A DNA stretch of 64,000 bases from an uncultured Glaciecola sp. (GCA_905479945.1 CAJQOP010000003.1:124001-188000); one strand, 5' to 3'. Numbered from the stretch's first letter, positions 8,823 to 18,669 are shown. Translations and numbers: made by a program. The notes: a model not told the origin generated them from the letters alone.

Positions 8823-10190
8823 TTGTCAAAATTTTCCCTCACGCAAATTGCACTTATTGCGGTTTGCGCTGGTTATTTAATTGCACCTTTGGGCATGGCT
8901 GCCGTTAACGTTGCCATTCCTGCGCTTGCCGCTGACTTAAACGCTAGCGCGACACAAGTCGGCTGGCTGCCAACCCTTTATATTTTAAGCAGTGTCGCGT
9001 TTATGCTGCCCTTTGGGAAGTTGGCTGATAATGTAGGTCGTAAGCGTATTTTTGTGGCCGGCTTGGCTTTGAACGCTGTCGCCGCGGGAATGTGTGCTAT
9101 TGCAACGCATATCGATTGGATCTTGTTTTGGCGGTTTATCCAAGGTGCCGCAGGGGCCATGATATTTGGCGTAGGCGTCGCAATAATTACATCGGTAACT
9201 CCATCGAACAAACGCGGCACCGCGCTCGGTACCGTTGCAGCATGCGTGTATATTGGACTCACATTAGCGCCTGCTGTTGGCGGTTGGTTAACTCAATTAT
9301 TAGGATGGCGCGCCGTATTTTATTTTCAGATCCCTTTGATCATTGCCCTATTAATTTTTATTAAGCTAAAGCTGCATGGCGAGTGGAAAAATGAATCACA
9401 TTCACGCTTCGATTGGCTCGGCTCTGGTATTTTTATCATCTTTGCCTGCACATTGGTTTATGGGCTAAGTAAGCTGCCGAGCCTTATGGGCATTGGTTTG
9501 GTAATAAGTTCTATTGGCAGTTTAGCGGTATTTGTTATTCATCAAAGCAACAGCAAGCACCCTTTGATCCGAGTGCAGATGTTTCGTGAGAGTAGAGTAT
9601 TCAGCTTGTCGCTATCAACATCGTTTTTAATGTATGCCAGTAACTTTGCGATTATCTTTTTACTAAGCTTATATTTGCAATACATTCGAGGCTTTACGCC
9701 CGCCCAAGCGGGTCAAATACTTCTATTGCAAGCGCTTTGCATGGCAGTTGTTGCGCCAATAGCTGGCAAATTATCCGACCGTTTTCAACCTCGTATTATA
9801 GCAACACTGGGTTGTGTAATAGTCACTGCTGGCTTTATTCTATTAAATCAAATAGACATCAACACTAGCGCTAGTTTCATCGGTGCCTCTCTTGCACTTA
9901 TTGGTCTTGGTTTTGGGCTTTTTTCGACGCCCAATAACAGCGCTATTATGGGCGCTGTCAGCGAAAAGGAAGTCGGGGTAGCCTCTTCCGCTATGAATCT
10001 ATCGCGTACTGTCGGTAATTTGGTGGGAATGAGCTTGGTTAACCTGATGATGCATCACTACATTGGTGACGCCACGTTCACCCCTGAACAAAATCCTGCG
10101 TTAATGAGCACGGTTTCGCTCGCGCTAATGATGTCTTTGAGTTTTGTGGTAGTTGCCTGTGTTTTGTCAGCAATGCGAGGACGGCAATAA
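8823..10190 (+). CDS. MFS transporter, DHA2 (EmrB/QacA-like) drug-exporter type
   Basis: A 455-residue, strongly hydrophobic protein with about 14 predicted membrane helices, the count of the DHA2 family. Motif A is present after the second helix as GKLADNVGRKRIF, and the following segment FWRFIQGAAGAMIFGVGVAI fits helices 4-5. The translation starts at TTG (8823); no ATG occurs in frame upstream near a ribosome site, and only a weak AGG lies before it, so the exact start is less certain. Proton-driven export of toxic compounds is the family role; the substrate is unknown. It is divergent from the GST-like gene, which hints at a shared detoxification context but does not prove it. Confidence 0.88.
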   Translation: MSKFSLTQIALIAVCAGYLIAPLGMAAVNVAIPALAADLNASATQVGWLPTLYILSSVAFMLPFGKLADNVGRKRIFVAGLALNAVAAGMCAIATHIDWILFWRFIQGAAGAMIFGVGVAIITSVTPSNKRGTALGTVAACVYIGLTLAPAVGGWLTQLLGWRAVFYFQIPLIIALLIFIKLKLHGEWKNESHSRFDWLGSGIFIIFACTLVYGLSKLPSLMGIGLVISSIGSLAVFVIHQSNSKHPLIRVQMFRESRVFSLSLSTSFLMYASNFAIIFLLSLYLQYIRGFTPAQAGQILLLQALCMAVVAPIAGKLSDRFQPRIIATLGCVIVTAGFILLNQIDINTSASFIGASLALIGLGFGLFSTPNNSAIMGAVSEKEVGVASSAMNLSRTVGNLVGMSLVNLMMHHYIGDATFTPEQNPALMSTVSLALMMSLSFVVVACVLSAMRGRQ

Positions 10191-10203
10191 GGGCAGCAAT
10201 AAG

Positions 10204-10413
10204 CTAAGTAGGACGTTGAATAATACTCACACTTTCATGTTCTTCTGAATATTCAATCACAACTTCACCCTGTGAAAGTTGGGCTATAATTTCATCGACT
10301 TTGTCTTGTAAGCTAATTTCAACTTCACCGTAGTCAGTGCCTTCTCGCAATACAAAGCTCTCTACTAAGCTTTTTAAGGTTTCTGCATCGATCGATTCAT
10401 AAGGAATAATCAT
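10204..10413 (-). CDS. yheU: YheU family protein
   Basis: A 69-residue acidic protein starting MIIPYESIDAETLKSLVESF and containing FVLREGTDYGEVE, the hallmark of the small YheU (UPF0270) family. Its start overlaps the stop of the upstream hydrolase by four bases (ATGA), so the two are translationally coupled. The same yheT-yheU order is known in enterobacteria, which supports the assignment. Biochemical function is not established. Confidence 0.92.
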   Translation of the reverse strand: MIIPYESIDAETLKSLVESFVLREGTDYGEVEISLQDKVDEIIAQLSQGEVVIEYSEEHESVSIIQRPT

Positions 10414-11501
10414 GCTTTCACTTCACCTTGTGTATTTATTTCAAGCTCGTTGGCTTCCTCCAAAGAATGCTTTTTTTTAAGAGGGTCTAGGCCTTGATAC
10501 TGTTCTTGCAAAAATGCAGATATACGCTCTTGTAACCAGAGCTTTGGCGCCCAAGGTGAACCATGCAAGAAACCAACATGGCCTCCTGTTTCACTTAATT
10601 CATAAGCAACAGAACTTGATAAATGCTTATCACTAGGAACCACTGCTTCAGTCATAAAAGGGTCATCTTTTGCATGTAGCACCAAGGTGTTTGTGCTGAT
10701 GTTCGTCATTAGGCGCAGTGCACTGCACTTTAAATAGTAATCATCGGCATCCTCAAATCCGTGTATAGGAGCGGTCACTTCTTGATCAAAATCTCTAAAT
10801 GTCGATAAGCCTTTTACTTGGTCTTGGTTTAGTCCTATAAGTTTAGTCATATCTAGCCGCTGCATTTTTTCTAGCAAGCTGCCTTTCATACTTTTCAACA
10901 GATAATGCTGGTATAGCTGAGAGAAACCGCGCTGCATTCGCAAGGCACACTCATCGAGTAACAGCGGCGCAGAGACCGCAACAGCAGCACAAATGATTTT
11001 TTGCCCAGCGGTTTCATTAAGCAATTTAAGCAACATATTACCGCCCAGCGAATAACCTATGGCGAAAATAGGTAAATTTGGATAACGCTTTTTGACATGT
11101 TCAAGGGTTTGCATAGGATCGACAGTTTCGCCGGAATGATAAGCTCTAGGAGTCAAATTAACATCATGACTGCAACCGCGAAAATGCATTAAGGCAACAA
11201 TAAAACCATCGTCTTTTAAACGATTAATTAAGTGCCGCGCATAATGAGAATTTGCGGAGCCCTCAAGTCCATGAAAAACGACTACAACACCCTTACCATC
11301 TTGTGTATTTGCGTTGTCAGGTAAGCACCATGCAATGTCTAAAAAGTCACCGTCAGGTGTGCTGATGCGCTCATTTGCTATATTAACTTCAGGCTTTTTA
11401 ATAAAATAGCGAGGCCAAATTGTTTGCATGTGCGCATTTCGAGCCCAATTAGGCGCTTTAAATGTGGACGGCATCACCTTTCCAAATTTGCTGCTAAACA
11501 T
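10410..11501 (-). CDS. yheT: YheT family alpha/beta hydrolase
   Basis: A 363-residue alpha/beta-hydrolase. The nucleophile elbow GYSLGGN lies near residue 152, the oxyanion-side motif VVFHGLEGSANSHYA near residue 75, the acid in HAKDDPF near 275, and the catalytic His in ETGGHVGF near 305. This set matches the YheT/ABHD1-3 esterase-like family. It overlaps the TIGR02444 gene by eight bases and yheU by four, forming a compact minus-strand operon with yheS. The substrate is unknown; lipid or ester hydrolysis is assumed from the fold. Confidence 0.92.
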   Translation of the reverse strand: MFSSKFGKVMPSTFKAPNWARNAHMQTIWPRYFIKKPEVNIANERISTPDGDFLDIAWCLPDNANTQDGKGVVVVFHGLEGSANSHYARHLINRLKDDGFIVALMHFRGCSHDVNLTPRAYHSGETVDPMQTLEHVKKRYPNLPIFAIGYSLGGNMLLKLLNETAGQKIICAAVAVSAPLLLDECALRMQRGFSQLYQHYLLKSMKGSLLEKMQRLDMTKLIGLNQDQVKGLSTFRDFDQEVTAPIHGFEDADDYYLKCSALRLMTNISTNTLVLHAKDDPFMTEAVVPSDKHLSSSVAYELSETGGHVGFLHGSPWAPKLWLQERISAFLQEQYQGLDPLKKKHSLEEANELEINTQGEVKA

Positions 11502-11982
11502 GCTTCCTCAGTACTTCAATAAGTTGTTGCTGTTCATGATCAATATTATCTGATTGCTGATTCAAATAACTTAACAAAGAAGCGCTCTGCGCTAATGCCG
11601 AACCAACGTATAATTTTTCGTTAATCAACAAAAAGGCAGCTACTATTATTTCCTGCTGCTGGGCCTCTAATGCTAGCTCTTGCTTTAACAAACTCTCATA
11701 AATATTGCTCTGTTCTTGCGCTGCTTTCACTACCGTTTCTACTTTCGCCATTCGACGCTGGTTTCTATGCGCTATAAGCTGTTGATCTGACAAAACCATT
11801 TTCGATTTTATATCAGCAATTGACTGCTGGCAAAGTAAAACAGCAAGCGAGTCGCAGTGCATGCAAAACAGCAGTAAATTAACGTTGTAGCCATAACTGT
11901 CTTGTAAGCGCATACAGGCGTTTTTGACTTCATCAATGCTATATCTACTGAGTGAATATTGCCAAAACGTTTCAGCCTTCAT
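11494..11982 (-). CDS. TIGR02444 family protein
   Basis: The long open frame can be extended upstream to 12048, but that would overlap yheS heavily. The ATG at 11982 overlaps the yheS stop as TAATG, a standard coupled start, and gives a 162-residue protein starting MKAETFWQYSLSRYS. That opening, with a following DSYGYNVNLLLFCMHCD segment, matches the TIGR02444 family, which is found beside yheS/yheT in gammaproteobacteria. The rest is a Gln-rich, helical protein. Function unknown. Confidence 0.85.
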   Translation of the reverse strand: MKAETFWQYSLSRYSIDEVKNACMRLQDSYGYNVNLLLFCMHCDSLAVLLCQQSIADIKSKMVLSDQQLIAHRNQRRMAKVETVVKAAQEQSNIYESLLKQELALEAQQQEIIVAAFLLINEKLYVGSALAQSASLLSYLNQQSDNIDHEQQQLIEVLRKHV

Positions 11983-13958
11983 TACGCCTGTAAGCTCTGT
12001 TCGAAGTTTGTATTCGCTGTTTCTAGCTCTTCTTGTGCGTCTAACCAAAGCAACTCAGCCTCTTCCAAATCACCTTTGTTGCTTGCTTGCATAGATAACA
12101 CTTTGGTAAGACGATTTTTGTTTTCTGCTTCATACAAGCTCGTATCACTTAGCTCAATTTCAAGTTTAGCTAACTGTTGATTACAAGTTTCCATGCGCTT
12201 CTCTTGTTTGCTAATGGCATCCCGAAAAGATTTAGTTGATTGACGAAATTCTGCAGCTAAGCGCTTACGTGTTTTTTTATCGACTTCGGTGCCTAGGTTT
12301 TGTAATGATGACGAACCGTCGGCATCTGAAGATTGGCCCTTTGATGACGCATCGCTTGTACTAATACTGTCAATATTTGCGCTTGCTTTGGTGCTGCTAA
12401 ACAACCATTTCTTATAGTCATCCAGATCACCATTGAACACAGTAACGGCGCCAGCATCAACTAAGTAGAATTCATCACATACGGAAGACAACAAGTACCT
12501 GTCATGCGATACCAATACCATTGCACCTTCAAAGGCTTGCAGCGCAAAGGTAAGTGCGTGCCGCATTTCCATGTCCAAATGGTTAGTGGGTTCATCCAAT
12601 AAAAGTAGATTAGGCTTTTGGAATACTACCAATGCGAGCACCAGCCGCGCCTTTTCGCCACCGGACATAGGTGCAACTGGTTTTAAAGCTTCATCGCCAT
12701 GAAAACCGAAGCCACCTAGGTAATCTCTAATTTGTTGCTCTGTTTGGGTTTTATCGAGACGAAACACGTGATCATAGGCAGAGCTCTGTAAATGCAACAG
12801 CTCCACTTGATGCTGCGCGAAATAGCCAATGGTTAACCCTGCTGAAGTTGCGTATTCACCGCGCAGTGGGCGCAACTCTTCGGCTAACAATTTAATGAAG
12901 GTCGACTTACCCGCGCCGTTTTTCCCTAACAAACCTATTCGACTGCCAGGAACCAAATTCATCTTCACTTGTTTTAAAATAATAGTATCGGCATAACCCA
13001 CTTGCACTTCTTCCATGCGCACGAGCGGATTCGGCAATTTTTCAGGTGTTTTAAAGGCAAACTGAAATGCTGACAGTTGAAGAACAGGCAAAATATCTTG
13101 CATTTTTTCAAGCTGTTTTACTCTGCTTTGCGCTTGCTTTGCCTTACTTGCTTTTGCCTTAAATCGGGTGATGAATGAGTTTAGATGCGCCTTTTTACGC
13201 TCTTGCTTTTCATATTCGCTTGCCTGTAAGCGCATTCTTTCTGCACGCTGACGCTCATAACTAGAATAATTTCCGGAATAACTTATCAGACTTTTTTGCT
13301 CAAAACTCACAATATTGTTTACGCAAGAGTCAATAAAGGACTTGTCATGAGAAATGAGTAACAAGGTGCCTTTATAGCGCTGAATCCAAGTTTCTAACCA
13401 AATTACCGCATCCAAATCCAAGTGGTTAGTGGGCTCATCAAGCAACAGTAAATCGGAGTCACAAAGCAAGGCTTGCGCGAGATTTAAGCGCATTCTCCAG
13501 CCACCGGAAAAACTACTGACTGGTAAACTAAGTTGCTCATTTTTGAAACCTAAGCCTGCAAGAATGGTCGAGGCTCTTGCTTCTACATCGTATGCGCCGA
13601 TCTGTGCGAGTAAGTCATGTAAATGACCAATTTTATCACCATCATGGGCAATCTCAGCATGTTCTAATTGTACTTGTAATTCACGCAGTTTCGAGTCGCC
13701 GTCTATCGCGTATTCAATTGCTGAACGGTCAGTTTCTGGGGTTTCTTGCGCCACGGACACAATATGCCAGCCCTTTGGCACTAAACAGTCGCCCATGTCG
13801 GCCTGAAGTTCACCTCGCACCAAGCCAAATAAAGTAGACTTTCCGCAACCATTAGGGCCTATCACGCCGACTTTATGACCTGGATATATTTCTATGTTAG
13901 CTTGTTTTATAAGTTCTTTAATGCCGCGCTGAAGCGATAAGTTCTGTAATTGAATCAT
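11982..13958 (-). CDS. yheS: ABC-F ATPase YheS
   Basis: A 658-residue soluble protein with two ATP-binding cassettes and no membrane segments. The Walker A motifs are GPNGCGKST (about residue 34) and GKNGAGKST (about 340). The signature motifs are SGGWRMRL and SGGEKARL, and both Walker B motifs continue as LLLDEPTNHLDL/M. The linker between cassettes is rich in Lys, Arg and Gln, as in ribosome-binding ABC-F proteins, and a coiled-coil tail of about 100 residues closes the protein. ABC-F members act on the translating ribosome. It is the first gene of the yheS-TIGR02444-yheT-yheU operon. Confidence 0.95.
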   Translation of the reverse strand: MIQLQNLSLQRGIKELIKQANIEIYPGHKVGVIGPNGCGKSTLFGLVRGELQADMGDCLVPKGWHIVSVAQETPETDRSAIEYAIDGDSKLRELQVQLEHAEIAHDGDKIGHLHDLLAQIGAYDVEARASTILAGLGFKNEQLSLPVSSFSGGWRMRLNLAQALLCDSDLLLLDEPTNHLDLDAVIWLETWIQRYKGTLLLISHDKSFIDSCVNNIVSFEQKSLISYSGNYSSYERQRAERMRLQASEYEKQERKKAHLNSFITRFKAKASKAKQAQSRVKQLEKMQDILPVLQLSAFQFAFKTPEKLPNPLVRMEEVQVGYADTIILKQVKMNLVPGSRIGLLGKNGAGKSTFIKLLAEELRPLRGEYATSAGLTIGYFAQHQVELLHLQSSAYDHVFRLDKTQTEQQIRDYLGGFGFHGDEALKPVAPMSGGEKARLVLALVVFQKPNLLLLDEPTNHLDMEMRHALTFALQAFEGAMVLVSHDRYLLSSVCDEFYLVDAGAVTVFNGDLDDYKKWLFSSTKASANIDSISTSDASSKGQSSDADGSSSLQNLGTEVDKKTRKRLAAEFRQSTKSFRDAISKQEKRMETCNQQLAKLEIELSDTSLYEAENKNRLTKVLSMQASNKGDLEEAELLWLDAQEELETANTNFEQSLQA

Positions 13959-14166
13959 TTATTGGCTTTTGCTTCTTAGTGGATTTTGCTAAACGGCTTA
14001 ACGCATAGGATATCATTCAAAAGTCCACGCCTAAAGCACAATAGAGCACAGTTGCCGAGCTTTACAGATTGAATTAGAGTTTTCATCGCTTTTTTTCAAA
14101 CCTTTTTGCACTGTTAGCAAAGCAAGCGAGTATAATAAGGTAACTATAAAAAACCAAGACAGCACT

Positions 14167-14370
14167 ATGAGTAACAAAAACCGTAAACGATTTATTGCTG
14201 GCGCCACATGCCCAACATGCAAAAGCCTTGACACACTCATGCTCTACTTTGAAAATAATGTCGAGAAACTGGCGTGTGTTAAGTGCGATTATAAAGAAGT
14301 ACAAGCGGAGCCAGAAGTTGTTAAGGCCACCCGCGCCTCCGAGAATGTAATTGGCGTTTTTAAACCCTAA
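14167..14370 (+). CDS. yheV: YheV family putative zinc-ribbon protein
   Basis: A 67-residue basic protein with two CxxC pairs, CPTCKS and CVKCDY, that would bind one zinc ion. The opening KRFIAGATCPTC is typical of YheV. It sits divergently next to yheS, as expected for this conserved neighbourhood. A longer minus-strand frame across the same bases is a shadow. Function unknown. Confidence 0.9.
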   Translation: MSNKNRKRFIAGATCPTCKSLDTLMLYFENNVEKLACVKCDYKEVQAEPEVVKATRASENVIGVFKP

Positions 14371-14408
14371 TAGCCAAGCAAAAAAATGCACCGTGTGCAT
14401 TAGATATT

Positions 14409-14425
14409 TGAGCAAAATTTGCTCA
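14409..14425. promoter_or_regulatory. 17-bp palindrome between yheV and the solute-binding protein gene
   Basis: The sequence TGAGCAAA-A-TTTGCTCA is a perfect 8-bp inverted repeat around a single base, lying about 90 bp before the TTG start of the next gene. A small hairpin (AATGCAC/GTGCATT) precedes it at 14385-14401. It could be an operator or a weak hairpin after yheV. There is no T-run, so a terminator on the plus strand is less likely. Role inferred only. Confidence 0.35.
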
Positions 14426-14512
14426 CTACCGAATAACATGCTAGGTTTGATTGATGTGTTCATGGACGAATATAGCCTTTAATAGGAGGTAACAAATTAG
14501 GAGGCAACGAAT

Positions 14513-15367
14513 TTGTCTTTAACAACACTTTTTACTTTTACCACTTCGCTTTCCCTCTTCATAACATCGGTAAATGTGCTCGCCAATGAACAAGCACTTG
14601 TGGTTTACACTGAAGAGTTCCCGCCCTATAATTTTTTATATAAAAATGAAATAACCGGCATCAATGTTCAGCTAGTGAAAAGAGCATGTAAAGAAATCGA
14701 CATTGAATGCGTGTTTGAAATCTATCCATGGAACCGAGCTATGCGTATGGCCTTAAAAGGCCCAAATACGGGTATCGTTTCAACTGCCAAAACCAGTGAT
14801 CGCGAAAAACACTTTAACTGGGTTGGCCCATTTATGTCGGGCCAAAACTGCATTTATAAACTCGCCAGTAGAGAAGATATTAATATTATCGATATAGCCT
14901 CTGTGAGTAATTATGTGATGGGGGCATCGACCGATTCAGCTTACGATAAAATTTTATCTACCTTAGGTTTTGAAGATGGTAAGAATTTAAAACGATATGA
15001 TGGCAAATACAGCAAGGTACGCCCCTTTGCAGCCCAAAGAGTTGATTTAATTGTTGCCTCTGCACACAGCATTGAAATGCAACTAGCGGTAGGCGACCTA
15101 AGTTTGAGCGATGTCGTTCCTGTAGCAAAAATTGATAATGCGATGCTAAGTGGAAACTACCTTGCCGTGCATCCCGCAATTGATAATGAAGTTGTTTCAA
15201 GGCTGCAAAGTGCCTTGGAAAAATTATTTTCTTCTGGCGCTGCCCAAGAGATTGAATTCGAGTACGTAAAGCCAATTAAAATGACAACGCCCTTAGGCGT
15301 AGATGAGCTGCTCTGGAATGCTTGTATGAAGGAGGATTCTCATATTAGCCTGCCCGTTAATAAATAA
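14513..15367 (+). CDS. periplasmic solute-binding protein, SBP family 3-like
   Basis: A 284-residue secreted protein. The start is TTG at 14513, supported by an ideal AGGAGG eight bases upstream. The signal peptide runs to about residue 24. The mature part opens with ALVVYTEEFPPYNFLYKNE, the usual first strand and ligand loop of amino-acid-type binding proteins, followed by NVQLVKRACKEI. The segment FEIYPWNRAMRMAL is typical of the transporter-substrate-binding proteins found in Alteromonadales. No permease or ATPase is adjacent, so it may act with a distant transporter or as a sensor component. Ligand unknown. Confidence 0.85.
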   Translation: MSLTTLFTFTTSLSLFITSVNVLANEQALVVYTEEFPPYNFLYKNEITGINVQLVKRACKEIDIECVFEIYPWNRAMRMALKGPNTGIVSTAKTSDREKHFNWVGPFMSGQNCIYKLASREDINIIDIASVSNYVMGASTDSAYDKILSTLGFEDGKNLKRYDGKYSKVRPFAAQRVDLIVASAHSIEMQLAVGDLSLSDVVPVAKIDNAMLSGNYLAVHPAIDNEVVSRLQSALEKLFSSGAAQEIEFEYVKPIKMTTPLGVDELLWNACMKEDSHISLPVNK

Positions 15368-15454
15368 AAAAGAGAGACAATAGTCTTTGCAAATTATCGA
15401 GTAAACAGCGCCTCTATTAGCGAGTTTGAGTTGCATTACACAATGGAGAGAAAA

Positions 15455-18400
15455 ATGGTAACAAGATGGCTAAAACATCAGTCTAGCAAGCAACTATTCA
15501 CCAAGAAAATAAGCCTTTTAGTTCTGCTAGGTCTAGCTTTCACGACAATAAATGCTAGTGCAAAAAAGCCTTCTTCTGAAACGAAACCTGAATGGCAAAA
15601 CCCCGAAATCTATAGAGTTAATAAATTACCCGCACGGGCATTTTATTACCCCGTTCAAGACCCTAATGCTACATTCACAAATACGCCATGGGAACTTCCC
15701 AATTATCAACTGTTAAACGGCTTGTGGAAATTTAATTGGGTAAACTCACCAAAACGAGCACCCGTTGGTTTTGCATCCAATGATTATGACGATAGTAAGT
15801 GGGATGAAATAAGTGTGCCAGCAAATTGGGAAGTGAATGGCTATGGCACCCCATTTTATCATTCTCATTATTGCTTTAGCCCCAACGCCAAACCGCCTGA
15901 ATTACCGCTTACTTATAATCCAGTGGGCTCTTATCGCAAAACAATTACTATTGATGAGTCTTGGGCTAAGCAGCGCATAATTGTTCATTTTGGTGCTGTA
16001 AAATCCGCTTTCTATTTATATGTGAATGGCAAACAAGTGGGTTACTCCGAAGACTCAAAAACCGCAGCCGAGTTTGATCTCACTAACTACGTAAACACAG
16101 GCGAAAATACCCTAGCATTAAAAGTGCATCGCTACTCAACAGGCTCATACTTTGAGTGTCAAGATATGTGGCGCGTAAGCGGCATCGAGCGAGACGTATT
16201 TTTATTCACGCAGCCCAAAGTGCACATAAGTGATGTTTATGCGCGCACAGATTTGTCCTCTGACTACAGCAAAGGCGTATTGGATTTGCGCGTGGATGTA
16301 AGTAATAGCGCTTCAAATAATGCGGCCGATTATGCCTTATTTGCAACGCTAACTAGCGCTGCTGGTGAACAAATACTCAGTAAACGCCTGCCAATAAAAA
16401 CCTTAAAATCAGGTAATAAAGTTACCTTGACTCATTTTGAGGAATTATCAAATGTTCTCCAATGGAGCGCCGAAACTCCGCATTTGTATAAGTTCTCACT
16501 TGCGCTTGTGAACAGCAGTGGCGATGCAATTGAGCATGTAGGACAGCATATTGGGTTTAGAAGCACCGAACTAAAGAACGGTAATATTCTTATTAACAGC
16601 AAAGCAGTCTTGTTTAAAGGTGTAAACCGACATGAGCACGACCCGGTTACTGCGCACGTCGTATCCCGTGAATCTATGCGTAAAGATCTTGAACTCATGA
16701 AAGCGTTTAATATTAACGCGATACGCATGGCACATTACCCAAGCGACCCTTATATCTATTATTTGGCCGACAAATATGGTTTTTATGTCATGGATGAAGC
16801 TAACATTGAGTCGCATGGTGTTGGCGCTGCAAACCAAGGGTGGTCATATGACCCGAGTACACATTTAGTTAATAAACCGGAATGGAAAGGCGCTTATATT
16901 GACCGCGTTTCAAATATGTACCATCGCACTAAAAACCATCCGTCGGTCGTTATGCGTTCTTTAGGCAATGAATCCGGCGACGGCGTTAATTTAGAGGCAA
17001 TTTACGATTGGTTGAAACTGCAGGACCCTAAGTTTCCAGTGGTTTCGGAACAAGCTCAATTGCGCCGCCATACCGACGTTTATGGACAAATGTATGCGCC
17101 TATTGAGGACATAGAGCGCTATGTCAAAGTAAAGCAAGACGTAACGCGGCCAGTAATTTTAATTGAATACCAGCATGCTATGGGTAACTCTTTAGGGAAT
17201 TTTGCTGACTATTGGGACACGTTTGAAAAGTATCCGCAGCTGCAAGGTGGTTTTATTTGGGATTGGGTAGACCAAACTTTTGCCATGGAAACTGCTGATG
17301 GACGAAATTTTTGGGCATACGGTGGCGATCTAGAACCACCAATGTCGATTACCGCCAAAAGCTTTTCAGCCAATGGTTTAGTGTATGCCGATCGCACACC
17401 TTACCCGTATTTATGGGAAGTCAAAAAAGTGCAACAAAATATAGGCTTTGACTGGGCGGATATTAGTGAACGCGAAGTGAAGGTAAGCAATAAACATTTT
17501 TTTGCTGGCTTGTCCGCCTATTCACTGCGCTGGGACTTGCTTGCTAACGGTAAAGTCGTCGAAAGCAAAGGCGGTTTATCCTTAAGTGCTGCAGCACAAA
17601 GAAATGAGGTGATGGCATTAGCAATTGCTACCGAACCTGCCGCTGGCGTTGAATACTTTGTTAACCTTTATGCGACTCTTAATGACGCTACTAACTTGTT
17701 ACCAAAAGGCCATATTGTCGCATCTGAGCAATTGTCATTACCCTACATTGCAACGATGAGTAACAATAAACCTAAAGCTAAATCACGAATTTCGCAGAGT
17801 AAAACGCAACTCAGCATATCAACGTCTGATATTAAGCTAACGATTAGTAAGACCTCCGGACTAGTCACAGCATTGGAAGTGAACGGTGACAATCTTTTAC
17901 TGCAAGCGGCGGTTCCTAATTTTTGGCGTGCCCCTATCGACAATGATTTTTCACAAGCAGGATATGGTGACAAATTTGGCGTATGGCAACATGCCGGCAG
18001 CACTATGCAACTTACTTCGTTAAAAATTGAAGACGACTCTACTACTGTAGTTACAGAGCACTATATTCCTGCGGTTGAGAGCCGTTTATTTACCACCTAT
18101 AGCGTAACGCGAAGCGGTGAAATTGACGTTGATGTTTATTTTTATGCCGCACCACATAAGCGTCAATCCGCGTTACCGAGATTAGGCACACAATTTGTAT
18201 TGAACAACGACTACAAGCAGGTGCACTGGTATGGGAGAGGACCTCACGAGAACTATATCGATCGCAAGGACTCAGCTTTTGTAGGGCGTTATGCGAGCAG
18301 TGTTAGTGATTTATATGAGCCCTATGTGCGTCCTCAAGAAAACGGTCATCGCTCTGATGTGCGAAGGGTCGCTTTTGTTAACGACAAAGGGAAGGGTATC

Positions 18401-18658
18401 GAATTCGTAGGTGCTCCTTTGATTGGTTTCAATGCGTCGCACACCAACATGCATGACTATGACACGAGTTCTCAGCAAGTATCCAAACGAAATATGCATC
18501 CTACTGATTTGCCGCAATATGATAAAGTATTTGTGAATATTGATTTAGCTCAAAGAGGTGTTGGCGGCACAGATTCTTGGGGCGCAAAACCTCTATTTGA
18601 ATACACTCTGCCGTGGTTAGATTATCGTTATCAATATAAAATCAGAGCGCAAAAATAG
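15455..18658 (+). CDS. lacZ: exported GH2 beta-galactosidase
   Basis: Start chosen at ATG 15455, preceded by GGAGAG at the right spacing; the frame is open to an earlier ATG at 15431. The protein of about 1067 residues shows the complete GH2/LacZ layout: sugar-binding domain (NGLWKFNW, SVPANWEVNGYGTP), immunoglobulin-like domain, TIM barrel with acid/base Glu in SLGNESGDG and nucleophile in LIEYQHAMGNS, then the beta-galactosidase small chain (WYGRGPHENYIDRK). Unlike E. coli LacZ it begins with a basic region and a hydrophobic segment ending in an Ala-rich signal-peptidase-like site, so it is probably periplasmic. It would cleave terminal beta-galactosides. Confidence 0.92.
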   Translation: MVTRWLKHQSSKQLFTKKISLLVLLGLAFTTINASAKKPSSETKPEWQNPEIYRVNKLPARAFYYPVQDPNATFTNTPWELPNYQLLNGLWKFNWVNSPKRAPVGFASNDYDDSKWDEISVPANWEVNGYGTPFYHSHYCFSPNAKPPELPLTYNPVGSYRKTITIDESWAKQRIIVHFGAVKSAFYLYVNGKQVGYSEDSKTAAEFDLTNYVNTGENTLALKVHRYSTGSYFECQDMWRVSGIERDVFLFTQPKVHISDVYARTDLSSDYSKGVLDLRVDVSNSASNNAADYALFATLTSAAGEQILSKRLPIKTLKSGNKVTLTHFEELSNVLQWSAETPHLYKFSLALVNSSGDAIEHVGQHIGFRSTELKNGNILINSKAVLFKGVNRHEHDPVTAHVVSRESMRKDLELMKAFNINAIRMAHYPSDPYIYYLADKYGFYVMDEANIESHGVGAANQGWSYDPSTHLVNKPEWKGAYIDRVSNMYHRTKNHPSVVMRSLGNESGDGVNLEAIYDWLKLQDPKFPVVSEQAQLRRHTDVYGQMYAPIEDIERYVKVKQDVTRPVILIEYQHAMGNSLGNFADYWDTFEKYPQLQGGFIWDWVDQTFAMETADGRNFWAYGGDLEPPMSITAKSFSANGLVYADRTPYPYLWEVKKVQQNIGFDWADISEREVKVSNKHFFAGLSAYSLRWDLLANGKVVESKGGLSLSAAAQRNEVMALAIATEPAAGVEYFVNLYATLNDATNLLPKGHIVASEQLSLPYIATMSNNKPKAKSRISQSKTQLSISTSDIKLTISKTSGLVTALEVNGDNLLLQAAVPNFWRAPIDNDFSQAGYGDKFGVWQHAGSTMQLTSLKIEDDSTTVVTEHYIPAVESRLFTTYSVTRSGEIDVDVYFYAAPHKRQSALPRLGTQFVLNNDYKQVHWYGRGPHENYIDRKDSAFVGRYASSVSDLYEPYVRPQENGHRSDVRRVAFVNDKGKGIEFVGAPLIGFNASHTNMHDYDTSSQQVSKRNMHPTDLPQYDKVFVNIDLAQRGVGGTDSWGAKPLFEYTLPWLDYRYQYKIRAQK

Positions 18659-18669
18659 GTGTTAATAGT

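Noticed and set aside
14385-14401. Hairpin considered as a terminator for yheV
   Set aside because: No T-run follows on the plus strand; the T-run appears only on the minus strand where no gene ends.
14083-14463. 126-codon minus-strand frame across yheV
   Set aside because: The plus-strand frame encodes the CxxC-containing YheV protein with conserved neighbours; the minus frame is hydrophobic noise.
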